Source of the DNA: Acidobacteriaceae bacterium
GTDB lineage: Bacteria > Acidobacteriota > Terriglobia > Terriglobales > Acidobacteriaceae
Length of the DNA: 64,000 bases
Direction: 5' to 3'
Assembly (NCBI GenBank): GCA_003132405.1
Contig: PKXQ01000093.1
Location: 1-64,000 of the forward strand
In this document: positions 32,989-41,235 of the stretch, piece by piece
Layout of the letters: each line of letters begins with the position of its first letter
Position numbering within the stretch: the first letter of the stretch is position 1
Translations under genes and position numbers: made by a program
Notes under the pieces: generated by a model
What the model was told of the DNA's origin: nothing
Database searches by the model: none
What the model saw: the letters and a program-made list of their open reading frames with translations, nothing else

Positions 32989-33891
32989 ATGGCGATTCGC
33001 GTAGCTAATGCACCGATCAGTTGGGGGATCATGGAGCATGTCGAGCTTCCGGCTGGTTATCCTTATGAGAGGGTGCTGGATGAGATCAAGGCTGCAGGAT
33101 ACTCGGGGACGGAGCTGGGTCCGTACGGATTTCTTCCCGCCGAGTCGCCTATCCTCCGGAGCGAACTGGCTAAACGATCGCTTACGCTGTGTTCGGCGTT
33201 TGTGGATATCGAACTGGGCAATCCAGGGAGTCTCGCAGATGGACTCGCTTTTGTGGCGCGCTCGGCTCGGCTGATCAGCGATGCGGGAGCGCGGCTGCTG
33301 ATTCTTTCCGACAAAGTGATGCCTGACAGGAATGCGACGGCGGGACGGCGGCGCGAGGCAAACCAGTTGTCATGGAACGATGCGCAGTGGGAGGCTGCGC
33401 AGGCCACCATCAACTCGGTGATTGCGCTGTGCAAGGCGGTCGGGCTTAGAGTAGCGTTTCACCATCACGCGGGGAGTCATGTGGAAACGCCGGAGGAGAT
33501 CGATCGGCTTTTTGCTTTGTTTCCGTCCGATCAACTGGGTCTGTGTCTGGACACGGGGCATTATGTGTATTGCGGCGGAGACACAGTGGCGTTTCTGGAG
33601 AAGCAGGTGTCGCGAGTGTGGTGCGTGCACTTGAAGGATGTGTATGAAGCGAAGGCGGAGCAGGCGCGTACTGCGCGCATGAATTTTCACGCGGCGGTGC
33701 GGCACGGAATTTTTGCGCCACTGGGGAGGGGCGACATCGATTTCCGCACCGTGGTTTCGCTTTTGCAAAAAGGACAATTTGAGGGCTGGGTGGTGGTGGA
33801 GGCGGACGTGCTGCCGGGCGGGGTGGGTGCGGATGCTCCTCTGGCCAATGCTATCGCGGGACGGGAGTATCTTCGGCTGCTTGGGGTGTAA
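32989..33891 (+). CDS. iolE: IolE/MocC-like inosose dehydratase (sugar phosphate isomerase/epimerase fold)
   Basis: TIM-barrel enzyme of 300 residues, expected to dehydrate an inosose to the trihydroxycyclohexanedione that IolD cleaves. IolE-type motifs: APISWG at the N-terminus, GYSGTELGPYGFLP, a metal-ligand region VAFHHHAGSHVETPEEIDRL, LCLDTGHYVYCGGD, and VWCVHLKDV, followed by GRGDIDFRTVV and a final Glu in WVVVEADV. The related MocC of rhizopine catabolism belongs to the same family, so an amino- or methyl-inosose substrate is possible. It sits between the TonB receptor and the LacI regulator genes. Confidence 0.87.
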   Translation: MAIRVANAPISWGIMEHVELPAGYPYERVLDEIKAAGYSGTELGPYGFLPAESPILRSELAKRSLTLCSAFVDIELGNPGSLADGLAFVARSARLISDAGARLLILSDKVMPDRNATAGRRREANQLSWNDAQWEAAQATINSVIALCKAVGLRVAFHHHAGSHVETPEEIDRLFALFPSDQLGLCLDTGHYVYCGGDTVAFLEKQVSRVWCVHLKDVYEAKAEQARTARMNFHAAVRHGIFAPLGRGDIDFRTVVSLLQKGQFEGWVVVEADVLPGGVGADAPLANAIAGREYLRLLGV

Positions 33892-33993
33892 CTCACGGAG
33901 CGGGTTCCACGCAGTTACTTACACTGATCTTCTGCTATCCTCAGGTGAGTTACTTCGCCAAGGCCTTTTTTTGGGTCTTGATTGACCGAAGAT

Positions 33994-35082
33994 ATGGCTC
34001 CAGAAAAAAAGACACGTAAACGAAAAGCAAATAAGGCGCCGAGTATTTACGACGTCGCCAAGGAAGCCCGCGTCTCCGTTTTCACTGTCTCGGCGGTGGT
34101 GAACGGGAAGAGTCACGTTGGCAAGGCGCTGAAGCAGCGCGTGGATGCGGCGATTCAGAAGCTGAACTACAGGCCAAACCTGCTGGCGCGGAGTTTGGCG
34201 GCGCGGCGGACGCACACCATCGGCATCGTGGTGCCGGATATCTCCAATCCATTTTTTCCGTTGGTGGTGCGCGGGGCGGAAGATGCGGCGCAGAAGCATG
34301 GATACAACATTCTGCTGTGCGATAGTGATGACCGGCCGGAGCGCGAGGAAGAATGCCTGGAGGTGTTGATGGCCAAGCGCGTCGACGGCATTCTGCTCAC
34401 GAAGGCGCCGGGGACGTTTCGTCCGGCGCTGCGGCAGTTGATCGACGACGCGAAAATTCCGTTTGTGCTGCTGATGCGGACTTATCCCGACTTAACTAAG
34501 GATGCGGTGCTGACGGATGATTACAAGGGCGCGTATGAGGCAGTGTGCCAGTTGGCGCGAGCGGGGCATCGGCGAATTGGACTGATGGGCGGCCCGATGA
34601 CGATCAGCAATGGGCGGGAGCGGTGGAAGGGATTTCGCGACGCTCTCGAAGCTAATGGATTGACGCACGAACCTGAGCTGGTGATTCAGGGCGACTATCG
34701 CATCGAGTCGGGCTATCGCGGCGGGCACGCGCTGCTTTCGCGAAGTCCGGATGGAATTTATGTTGCGAACTATCTGATGACGGTTGGGTTGTTGAAGGCG
34801 GCGGAGGAGATGGGGATGCGCTGCCCGGAGGATTTCGGATTGGTGAGTTTTGACGATTATCCGTGGCTCGCGGTGTTTCGTCCGAGACTGACTACGGTGG
34901 AATTACCGAAATATCAGATTGGATTTGAGGCCACGGAAATGCTGCTGGCACGGATCAAGAACGAACCCACTCGCGGCGGGACTATAAAACTTGCGCCGGA
35001 GCTGCATGTGCGGGAGTCTTGCGGGTTTCAGCTGCGGCCTGGCAAGAATCTGGCTGACGTGCGCAATGAAGCCAGAGGTTAG
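33994..35082 (+). CDS. LacI-family transcriptional regulator
   Basis: DNA-binding repressor of 362 residues. After a basic N-terminal tail the LacI HTH reads PSIYDVAKEARVSVFTVSAV, then the hinge helix region NYRPNLLARSLAARRT and the periplasmic-binding-protein-like domain (TIGIVVPDISNPFFPLVVRG; VDGILLTKAPG; RRIGLMGGP; GLVSFDDYPW). The likely operator is TAAGCGCTTA, present at 29368-29379 and 43801-43810 at two divergent ends of this locus. The ATG at 33994 is preferred; an in-frame TTG at 33982 would add four residues. The effector is probably an inositol derivative or catabolic intermediate. Confidence 0.93.
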   Translation: MAPEKKTRKRKANKAPSIYDVAKEARVSVFTVSAVVNGKSHVGKALKQRVDAAIQKLNYRPNLLARSLAARRTHTIGIVVPDISNPFFPLVVRGAEDAAQKHGYNILLCDSDDRPEREEECLEVLMAKRVDGILLTKAPGTFRPALRQLIDDAKIPFVLLMRTYPDLTKDAVLTDDYKGAYEAVCQLARAGHRRIGLMGGPMTISNGRERWKGFRDALEANGLTHEPELVIQGDYRIESGYRGGHALLSRSPDGIYVANYLMTVGLLKAAEEMGMRCPEDFGLVSFDDYPWLAVFRPRLTTVELPKYQIGFEATEMLLARIKNEPTRGGTIKLAPELHVRESCGFQLRPGKNLADVRNEARG

Positions 35083-35139
35083 ATTGTGGCGGGTTGGTTT
35101 TCCTTTCCTTGTCTCCAACCCAGATTTAGAATCAATCCG

Positions 35140-36867
35140 ATGAATCGGAGACTGTGGCTTAAGAATCTGGCGGCGGCCGTAGCGGGCTCTCTGGTGCCGA
35201 CATTTCTGCGCCGCAGTTTTGCCGCGACAGCTCCCCCTGCTTATTTCCCACGCTATATCGACGTAGCTAAAGAGGCCGGTCTTTTATCGAAGACGGTGCT
35301 GGTGGGGCATGAGAGTAAGGATTTTCTGCTATCGACGACGGGCGGCGGCATTGCTTTGTTTGATTATGACAATGATGGATGGCTCGACATATTCGTAGTT
35401 AATGGCTGGGGACTTATTGATTTTCCCAAGGGCAAGGAGCCGACTAACCACCTGTATCGCAATAATCGGGACGGAACATTTACTGATGTGACCGAAAAGG
35501 CAGGACTGGTGCGGCACGGCTGGGGTCAGGGTGTTTGCGTTGGCGACTACGATAATGACGGCAACCTTGACTTATTCGTGACTTACTTCGGAAGCAATAT
35601 TCTGTACCACAATAATGGCAATGGGACGTTCACGGATGTAACTCGCGAGTGCGGGTTAATACAAACGGAGGAGCGCTGGAATACTGGCGCAGCATTTGTC
35701 GATTACAACCGGGACGGGCATCTGGATTTGTTTGTCAGTAATTATGTGGATCATCTATATGGCTTGCTGCTTTATGACAGCAATCCGGCTTTGATGGGGC
35801 AGCAATCGCCGGTGCTTTATGGAGTGGCGGGGCTGAAGGGGACGAAGAACTTTCTTTATCGAAATAATGGCAAGGGGATTTTTGAAGATGTGTCGGAGGA
35901 GGCGGGAATTCATAAGGCGGAGCCGACGTTCGGTTTCACGCCTTGTGTCGCCGACTACGACAATGATGGCTGGCCGGATATTTATGTGGCTGACGATTCG
36001 ACCCCCAGTTTGCTTTTCATGAATAGTCGCGATGGAACATTTCGCGAGAGCGGGATGTTGGCTGGTGTTGCTTATGACGCCAACGGCAGGACGCAAGGTG
36101 GGATGGGCGCGGATTCGGTGGATTACGATGGCGATGGGTTGCTCGATATTATCAAGACAAATTTCTCGGACGAGATGCCGAGTCTTTATCACAACGAGGG
36201 GAAGGGATTTTTCACGGATGTGACGGTGCCGGCAGGGCTGGCGGGGGAGACCACTTCGGTGAAGTGGGGCACGGGCTTTATCGACTTTGATGATGACGGG
36301 CGTCCGGATATTGTGATCGCCAGCGGGTCGATTTATTCGCCGGGGGCGGGGACGCATCATCAGTTGCCGAAGACGGACAGCAAATTAATTTTGATGCGGA
36401 ATGTTGAGGGCAATCGGTTCGTTGATATTTCGGAGCAGGCGGGGCCGGCGTTTGCGGCGTCGCGATGCAGCCGGGGCGCGGCATTTGGCGATATCTTCAA
36501 TACCGGGCGAATCGATATTGTGCTTAATAATTTGAATGATTATCCGTCGCTGTTGCGGAATCAATCGCCGCCGGCGAATAGGTGGTTGCTGGTGAAGCTG
36601 ATTGGAACGAAGACGAACCGGTCGGCGATTGGATCGCGAGTGTCGATTGAGGCGGGCGAGCGAAGGCAGGTGCAGGAGGTCCGAAGCGGAGGAAGTTTTT
36701 GTTCGCAGAGCGATTTGCGGCTTCATTTCGGGCTGGGAGCGGCTAAGGATGCGCGGGTGCGAGTGCGCTGGCTGGGCGGGGCGGAAGAAACTTTTGAGCG
36801 CGTGGCTGTCAATCGGCTGGTGGTGATTCAGGAAGGTAAAGGGATCGTTTCACAGGAAGCGTTTTGA
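35140..36867 (+). CDS. CRTAC1-family protein: FG-GAP/VCBS repeats with ASPIC/UnbV domain
   Basis: Exported beta-propeller protein of 575 residues. The N-terminus has a twin-arginine-like motif (NRRLWLKN) and a hydrophobic stretch, suggesting Tat export. Repeated Ca-binding VCBS/FG-GAP motifs are frequent: FDYDNDGWLDIFVVNGWG, GDYDNDGNLDLFVTYFG, VDYNRDGHLDLFVSNY, ADYDNDGWPDIYVADDS, VDYDGDGLLDIIKTNF and IDFDDDGRPDIVIASGS. The C-terminal ASPIC/UnbV domain covers about residues 485-565. The start at 35140 gives the signal sequence; the upstream in-frame region has none. It overlaps the following TPR gene by 4 bp. Role in the locus is unknown; such pairs are common in acidobacteria and may bind glycans or other polymers. 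Confidence 0.85.
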   Translation: MNRRLWLKNLAAAVAGSLVPTFLRRSFAATAPPAYFPRYIDVAKEAGLLSKTVLVGHESKDFLLSTTGGGIALFDYDNDGWLDIFVVNGWGLIDFPKGKEPTNHLYRNNRDGTFTDVTEKAGLVRHGWGQGVCVGDYDNDGNLDLFVTYFGSNILYHNNGNGTFTDVTRECGLIQTEERWNTGAAFVDYNRDGHLDLFVSNYVDHLYGLLLYDSNPALMGQQSPVLYGVAGLKGTKNFLYRNNGKGIFEDVSEEAGIHKAEPTFGFTPCVADYDNDGWPDIYVADDSTPSLLFMNSRDGTFRESGMLAGVAYDANGRTQGGMGADSVDYDGDGLLDIIKTNFSDEMPSLYHNEGKGFFTDVTVPAGLAGETTSVKWGTGFIDFDDDGRPDIVIASGSIYSPGAGTHHQLPKTDSKLILMRNVEGNRFVDISEQAGPAFAASRCSRGAAFGDIFNTGRIDIVLNNLNDYPSLLRNQSPPANRWLLVKLIGTKTNRSAIGSRVSIEAGERRQVQEVRSGGSFCSQSDLRLHFGLGAAKDARVRVRWLGGAEETFERVAVNRLVVIQEGKGIVSQEAF

Positions 36868-38795
36868 GTTTGCATTATCGTGGCATCGCCATGCGGGTTT
36901 GTGTCGCCGTGCTTTTTGCGGTGACGGTGCGCTCGTCTACGATGGCGATCGCGGCATGGACACAAACTTCAGGCGCACGAACTTCCAACACGGCGAATTC
37001 CAACGCAGCTTCTTCCAACACAGAAGCAAATTCCAAAGCAGCAAATCAGGCGTCGACACAGGCGGCTTATGAACAGGCGTTGGAACTGCTGCAGCAGGGG
37101 AAAAGCGCTGACGCTCTGGCGGCGATCGATGCGGCGATTCAGGCGGGTGTGCGCGATCCGTCGCTCTATAACCTCAAGGGGCTGGCGGCGAGCGAGCTGG
37201 GGCGCGATGCGGAAGCTGAGGAAAGTTTTCGCGCAGTGATACGGCTATCGCCGAAATCGGCGATGGGGTACAACAACCTGGGCGTGCTGCTGTCGAAGCT
37301 GGGGCGGTATGAGGAGGCCGCGAAGAACTTCCGCGAAGGCCATGCGCGCGATCCGGGGAACTTTACAGCTTTGCTGGGATTGGGAACCTCGCTGGACGCG
37401 CTTCAGAAATATGACGAGGCGGCGTCGTATCTGGAAAAGGCGGCGGCGGTTCGGCCCGGCGATTTTCAGGCGGGTTATGAATGGTCGCACGCTTTGTATG
37501 AGGCGAAGAAACCGGCGGCGGCGAAGAAGGTTCTGGATCGGATCGCAGCGCCGCAGGATTCCGATTCGGCAGTGAAGTATTACTCGCTGGCCGGGGCGAT
37601 TGCTGAATCGTTGCACGATGATGCCGGTGCGGCGCGAGCTTATCGACAGGCTTATGCGATTAACCCTTCTTACGATATCTATCTGGCGCTGGCGCAGGCT
37701 AGTCTTAGTGCCGCGAGTTCGGGTGGTGGGCCTGCGGCGTCTCTGGAGAAACTGCCAGTCCCTCCTGAAAACTTGAGCGCAAATCAGAATCTGGGGATTG
37801 GACTTTTGTTTCTGGAACACGATGCGGCGGCGGAGGCGATCCCGCTGCTGGAGCGGGCGCTTCGGCAGGATGAGTTCAACGAGACGGCGACTTTGAATCT
37901 GGCGCTTGCTTATAAGAATGTTGGGAGGTCTGCGGATGCGATTGAGTTGACGCGGCGGGCGCTCTGGAAAGGGCCGTCGGGCGCGCTTTACAACATGCTT
38001 GCCGAGTTGGACGAGGGCGCGGGGAAGTATGTAGAGGCGGTGGAGAATTATCAGCGGGCGGTCGAGGCTGAGCCTTCGAATGAAGATTATTATTTCGACC
38101 TCGGGATGGAATATCTTTCGCATTTCACGTTTGGGCCGGCGCTTGAGGTCTATCGCGTGGGGACGCAGAAATTTCCGCAGGTGGCGCGCGAATATTTAGG
38201 GTTAGCGTTCAGTCACTATGCGGTGCGGGAGTATCCGCAGGCGGCGGATGCATTTACTACGGCACTGGAGATTGATTCGGAATCGCCAGCGGTTTTGAGG
38301 GCTTGGAATACGGTGCTCAGTTCGTTGTCCCCCGCGGATTGGGCGACGATTTTGCCGCGATTGAGTCGGCTGGTGGCCGGGCATCCGCAGAATGCGGATA
38401 TTGCGTTTTATTATGGCGCGGCTTTATTTCGCGCGGAATTTGCCAAGGGGCCGGAGGGTCATTTGGATCAGGCGCGGACGTTTTTGGAGAAGGCGGTGAA
38501 GTTGCGGGCGAATTTTGCGGCGGCGCGAATTGAGTTGGCGGGATTGTACGCGGCGCAGAAAGAGGAGCAGAAGGCGGTTGACGAGTATATCGAGGCGATA
38601 CGGGAGGATCCTAAGGCGGATATTCCGCATTACCGATTGGGGCAGATTTATCGGCAGATGAATAAGTTGGATTTGGCAACGGCGGAGTTGGCGCGGTATC
38701 AGGAGTTATCGCGGTTGCATGAGGAAGAGATAAAGCGGAGCCGGAGCGCGATTCAGCAGTTTGTGCTGGCGGCGCCGGCGAAGAGGAATAATTAG
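36864..38795 (+). CDS. Exported TPR-repeat protein paired with the CRTAC1 protein
   Basis: 643 residues: signal peptide, an Asn/Ser/Thr/Ala-rich low-complexity stretch (residues about 35-70), then many tetratricopeptide repeats along the whole protein (for example ALELLQQGKSADALAAIDAA, SAMGYNNLGVLLSKLGRYEE and TATLNLALAYKNVGRSADAI). The start is probably the TTG at 36864, which overlaps the upstream stop (TTGA) and has AGGAAG upstream; the ATG at 36891 would still keep the signal peptide. TPR proteins are scaffolds; the coupling with the CRTAC1 gene suggests the two act together on the outside of the cytoplasmic membrane. Confidence 0.85.
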   Translation: MSLHYRGIAMRVCVAVLFAVTVRSSTMAIAAWTQTSGARTSNTANSNAASSNTEANSKAANQASTQAAYEQALELLQQGKSADALAAIDAAIQAGVRDPSLYNLKGLAASELGRDAEAEESFRAVIRLSPKSAMGYNNLGVLLSKLGRYEEAAKNFREGHARDPGNFTALLGLGTSLDALQKYDEAASYLEKAAAVRPGDFQAGYEWSHALYEAKKPAAAKKVLDRIAAPQDSDSAVKYYSLAGAIAESLHDDAGAARAYRQAYAINPSYDIYLALAQASLSAASSGGGPAASLEKLPVPPENLSANQNLGIGLLFLEHDAAAEAIPLLERALRQDEFNETATLNLALAYKNVGRSADAIELTRRALWKGPSGALYNMLAELDEGAGKYVEAVENYQRAVEAEPSNEDYYFDLGMEYLSHFTFGPALEVYRVGTQKFPQVAREYLGLAFSHYAVREYPQAADAFTTALEIDSESPAVLRAWNTVLSSLSPADWATILPRLSRLVAGHPQNADIAFYYGAALFRAEFAKGPEGHLDQARTFLEKAVKLRANFAAARIELAGLYAAQKEEQKAVDEYIEAIREDPKADIPHYRLGQIYRQMNKLDLATAELARYQELSRLHEEEIKRSRSAIQQFVLAAPAKRNN

Positions 38796-38799
38796 CGGT

Positions 38800-38870
38800 C
38801 TCCCTCAGCGGCTAAAGCCGATGCGCGAAGCGGTTCTTTATCGCAGCGCTGAAGCGCTGCGCCACCCAAA
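38800..38870 (+). repeat. Composite REP-like repeat, copy C
   Basis: Hairpin 1 CAGCGGCTAAAGCCG (about 38808-38822) and hairpin 2 GCAGCGCTGAAGCGCTGCGCC (38843-38863) followed by ACCCAAAA, between two convergent genes. Confidence 0.75.
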
Positions 38871-38940
38871 ATCATCAAGTACTGCCCCACTCAAAAATCG
38901 TTAAGTACAGCGCCGACCAAAATCGTTAAGTGCGCTTGCG
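38868..38940. repeat. Three tandem ~25-bp units (AAAATCGTTAAGTAC...)
   Basis: Units at 38868-38892, 38893-38918 and 38919-38940 with the core AAAATC(G/A)T(T/C)AAGT. The third unit contains the stop codon (38926-38928) of the dehydrogenase gene on the minus strand. Confidence 0.6.
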
Positions 38941-39948
38941 ATTTTGGACGGGTACGGCGCGGGCTTCGCGGTAGGATTTTTCGGCGGCGGCGGCCACGGC
39001 TACGGCTTGGCGGCCGTCGAAGGCGTCGACTTTGACGGGATGATCAGCGAGGATGGTTTGGACAAAATCGCGCATCTGGTGGAGATATCCGTCGGCGAAG
39101 CGAACGAGGAAATGATCGACGACGTCGGTCTTTGCGCCGTTTGCTGTGAGAACTACCTCGGCAGTCTGCTGCAAATATCCGGTGATGATGGTGCCTTTCG
39201 AGCCTACGATTTCGGTGCGAACGTCGTATCCGTAGCCGGATTGCATGTAGTTTTCGACGGCTCCTAGCGCGCCTCGGGAAAATTTCATATTGAGCAGGGC
39301 GGTGTCGATGTCGTTGAATTGCGCGATCTCGGGAAAGACGAGGACGGCGCCGTAGGCGTGGATCTCGGAGATTTCGTCGTTCATGATCCAACGGCCGAGA
39401 TCGAATTCGTGGACGGTTGAATCCTGAAAGAACATTCCGTTGACGCCGCTGGCCATGTAGCTGACGGGCGGAGGCGCGGGATCGCGGGCGATCGATTTGA
39501 AGATGACGGGATCGCCGATTTCGCCGGCTTCGATGCGCCGCTTGGCACGGACGTTAGGAGGATCGTAGCGGCGGACGTGGCCGACCTGGACCTGGACTCC
39601 GGCCTGATGGGTGAGGTCGAGGATTTCATCGGCCTCTTCGACGGTGAGCGTGAAGGGCTTTTCGCAGAAAATATCTTTGCCGGCGTGGGCGCAGACTTTC
39701 ATCGCGGCGCCGTGGAATTTTGCGGGAGTTACGACGATGATCGCTTGGATGTCTTTGCGCTCGGCCAGGGCTTCTACGCTGTTGTAGTGGTGTTCGATCT
39801 CGAGTTCGTCGGCGACTTGTTTGGCGCGATTTAGGTCGATGTCGGCGACGGCGATTAATTTCGCCTCGGGGATGCGGTGCCGGAGGTTGTATGCGTGTTG
39901 CTTGCCCATGGTGCCTACGCCCAGGACGCCTACGCCTAGCTTTGCCAT
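38926..39948 (-). CDS. Gfo/Idh/MocA oxidoreductase, inositol 2-dehydrogenase type (type A copy 2)
   Basis: 340-residue paralogue of the product of 25782-26843. GVLGVGTMG Rossmann motif, Lys97 in CEKPF, GHVRRYDPPNV, and VHEFDLGRWI with Asp176 and His180, so the full Lys/Asp/His catalytic triad of B. subtilis IDH is present. The two proteins align without gaps for the first 180 residues, including LIAVAD, ADELEIEH and RRIEAGEIG(E/D)PV. The start has GAGGAAA at proper spacing. It is the last gene of the minus-strand operon, separated from the preceding gene by 198 bp of repeats. It probably oxidises an inositol isomer different from that of its paralogue. Confidence 0.9.
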   Translation of the reverse strand: MAKLGVGVLGVGTMGKQHAYNLRHRIPEAKLIAVADIDLNRAKQVADELEIEHHYNSVEALAERKDIQAIIVVTPAKFHGAAMKVCAHAGKDIFCEKPFTLTVEEADEILDLTHQAGVQVQVGHVRRYDPPNVRAKRRIEAGEIGDPVIFKSIARDPAPPPVSYMASGVNGMFFQDSTVHEFDLGRWIMNDEISEIHAYGAVLVFPEIAQFNDIDTALLNMKFSRGALGAVENYMQSGYGYDVRTEIVGSKGTIITGYLQQTAEVVLTANGAKTDVVDHFLVRFADGYLHQMRDFVQTILADHPVKVDAFDGRQAVAVAAAAEKSYREARAVPVQNRKRT

Positions 39949-39969
39949 GATGTTTCCTCGCAGACTCTT

Positions 39970-40135
39970 GCCTCAGCGGCTAAAGCCGCTGTTGTTAACA
40001 GGCTTTATCGCAGCGCTGAAGCGCTGCGCCGCCCAGGGCAAAAACTGAATCAAAACTTATTAGCGAACTGCAAGAGCCGCGTTCTTAGTGGGTCTTGCCG
40101 GCACGGCTGAAGCCGTGCCCTTTCAAAACGATTTG
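39970..40135 (+). repeat. Composite REP-like repeat, copy D, plus a GGCACGGCTGAAGCCGTGCC hairpin
   Basis: Hairpin 1 CAGCGGCTAAAGCCGCTG (about 39974-39991), hairpin 2 GCAGCGCTGAAGCGCTGCGCC (40010-40030) and, about 70 bp on, a third perfect palindrome GGCACGGCTGAAGCCGTGCC (about 40101-40120) followed by CTTTCAAA. The third type also occurs near 20803 and 46619. Confidence 0.75.
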
Positions 40136-40146
40136 TGAGATAACTT

Positions 40147-41172
40147 CTAATATTTAATTGCTATGGAGCGGCGCTGCTTTACGGCGCGATAAATCGCGTC
40201 GATGATAATGATGTCGCGGAGGCCTTGCTCGCCGGAGGGTTCGGGTTCGCGGCTATTTCGGATGCAGTCGGCGAAATAGTCGATTTCCAGGACGAATTCG
40301 TCGATGGGCTTGAAAGTTTTGGCGAACCAATTGCCGGCGATCTTGCCGCTGATGCGACGCTCTTCTTCGAAGGCGAAGGCGGGAGCGAGTTCGGCCCAAC
40401 CTTTTTCTCCGTGAATGTGAACGAAGGACGAGAAGGCGGCGCTGTAGGCGGCGGTGCCTTGCAGCACGATGCCGCTTTTGAAATCGAGGCGGAAGGCGAC
40501 GCCTTCTTCTACCTGTTTGTAGCGGCGGCGCTCGCGGACCCAGCTAATGCCGGTGGCGGCAGTGGGATCTTCGTCGACCAGCCAGCGTGTTGTGTTGACG
40601 CAATAGACGCCCAGGTCGGTGAGTGGACCTCCTCCGCACAATTTTTTCGAGAAGAGCCAGGCGGGGGAGTTGTCGCCGAAGGGACGAAGCTCGGCGAAGA
40701 GGGTGTGGATGATATCGATGCGCCCGAGGTCGCCGCTGGTGATCAGCTTTTTGAGCATGACGCTGCTGGGCTCGAAATATTTTCGATAGGCGGTCATGAA
40801 TAATACTTCGTTGCGGCGGCAGGTGTTGACCATGTTGCGAGCCTGCGCAACGGTTGCTGCCAGCGGCTTTTCGCTGATGACGTGCTTGCCGGCCTGGGCT
40901 GCGGCTACGGCGTATTTTTCGTGCTCACCGGGGGGAGTCGCGATGTAAACGGCTTCGACTTGCGGATTGTCGAGGCATTGGGAAAATTCGTCGTAGGTGC
41001 AGAATTGGGCGGCGTGGAAATCCTGCGCGTACTTTGCGGCTTTGTTTTTGTCGCCACTCACGACCGCGATCAGCTTGGCTTTTTTGCTGTGCGCGAAGGC
41101 GGGTAGCACTGCTACTTGCGAAATGCTACCCAGGCCGACTACGGCGTATCCGACTCGTTTCCCCGATGCCAT
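40147..41172 (-). CDS. Gfo/Idh/MocA oxidoreductase, glucose-fructose oxidoreductase-like (type B copy 2)
   Basis: 341-residue paralogue of the product of 28103-29131 with the same start (KRVGYAVVG), Rossmann motif VVGLGSISQ, SEKPLA, FMTAYRKYFEP, GGGPLTDLGVYCVNTTRWL, AFAFEEERR and IDEFVLEIDYFADCIR. A ribosome binding site (GAGGG) is present. It follows the aminotransferase gene by 63 bp. Together with 38926-39948 this repeats, on the opposite strand, the A/B pair of dehydrogenases seen in the iolD operon. Substrate unknown; likely an inositol, inosose or related sugar. Confidence 0.9.
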   Translation of the reverse strand: MASGKRVGYAVVGLGSISQVAVLPAFAHSKKAKLIAVVSGDKNKAAKYAQDFHAAQFCTYDEFSQCLDNPQVEAVYIATPPGEHEKYAVAAAQAGKHVISEKPLAATVAQARNMVNTCRRNEVLFMTAYRKYFEPSSVMLKKLITSGDLGRIDIIHTLFAELRPFGDNSPAWLFSKKLCGGGPLTDLGVYCVNTTRWLVDEDPTAATGISWVRERRRYKQVEEGVAFRLDFKSGIVLQGTAAYSAAFSSFVHIHGEKGWAELAPAFAFEEERRISGKIAGNWFAKTFKPIDEFVLEIDYFADCIRNSREPEPSGEQGLRDIIIIDAIYRAVKQRRSIAIKY

Positions 41173-41235
41173 CTAGTTCCCTCTTCTTTTTTCGTCTTCT
41201 TGTTTCGTGGGGCGTTCTGCACTTTCCTTTCGGGA

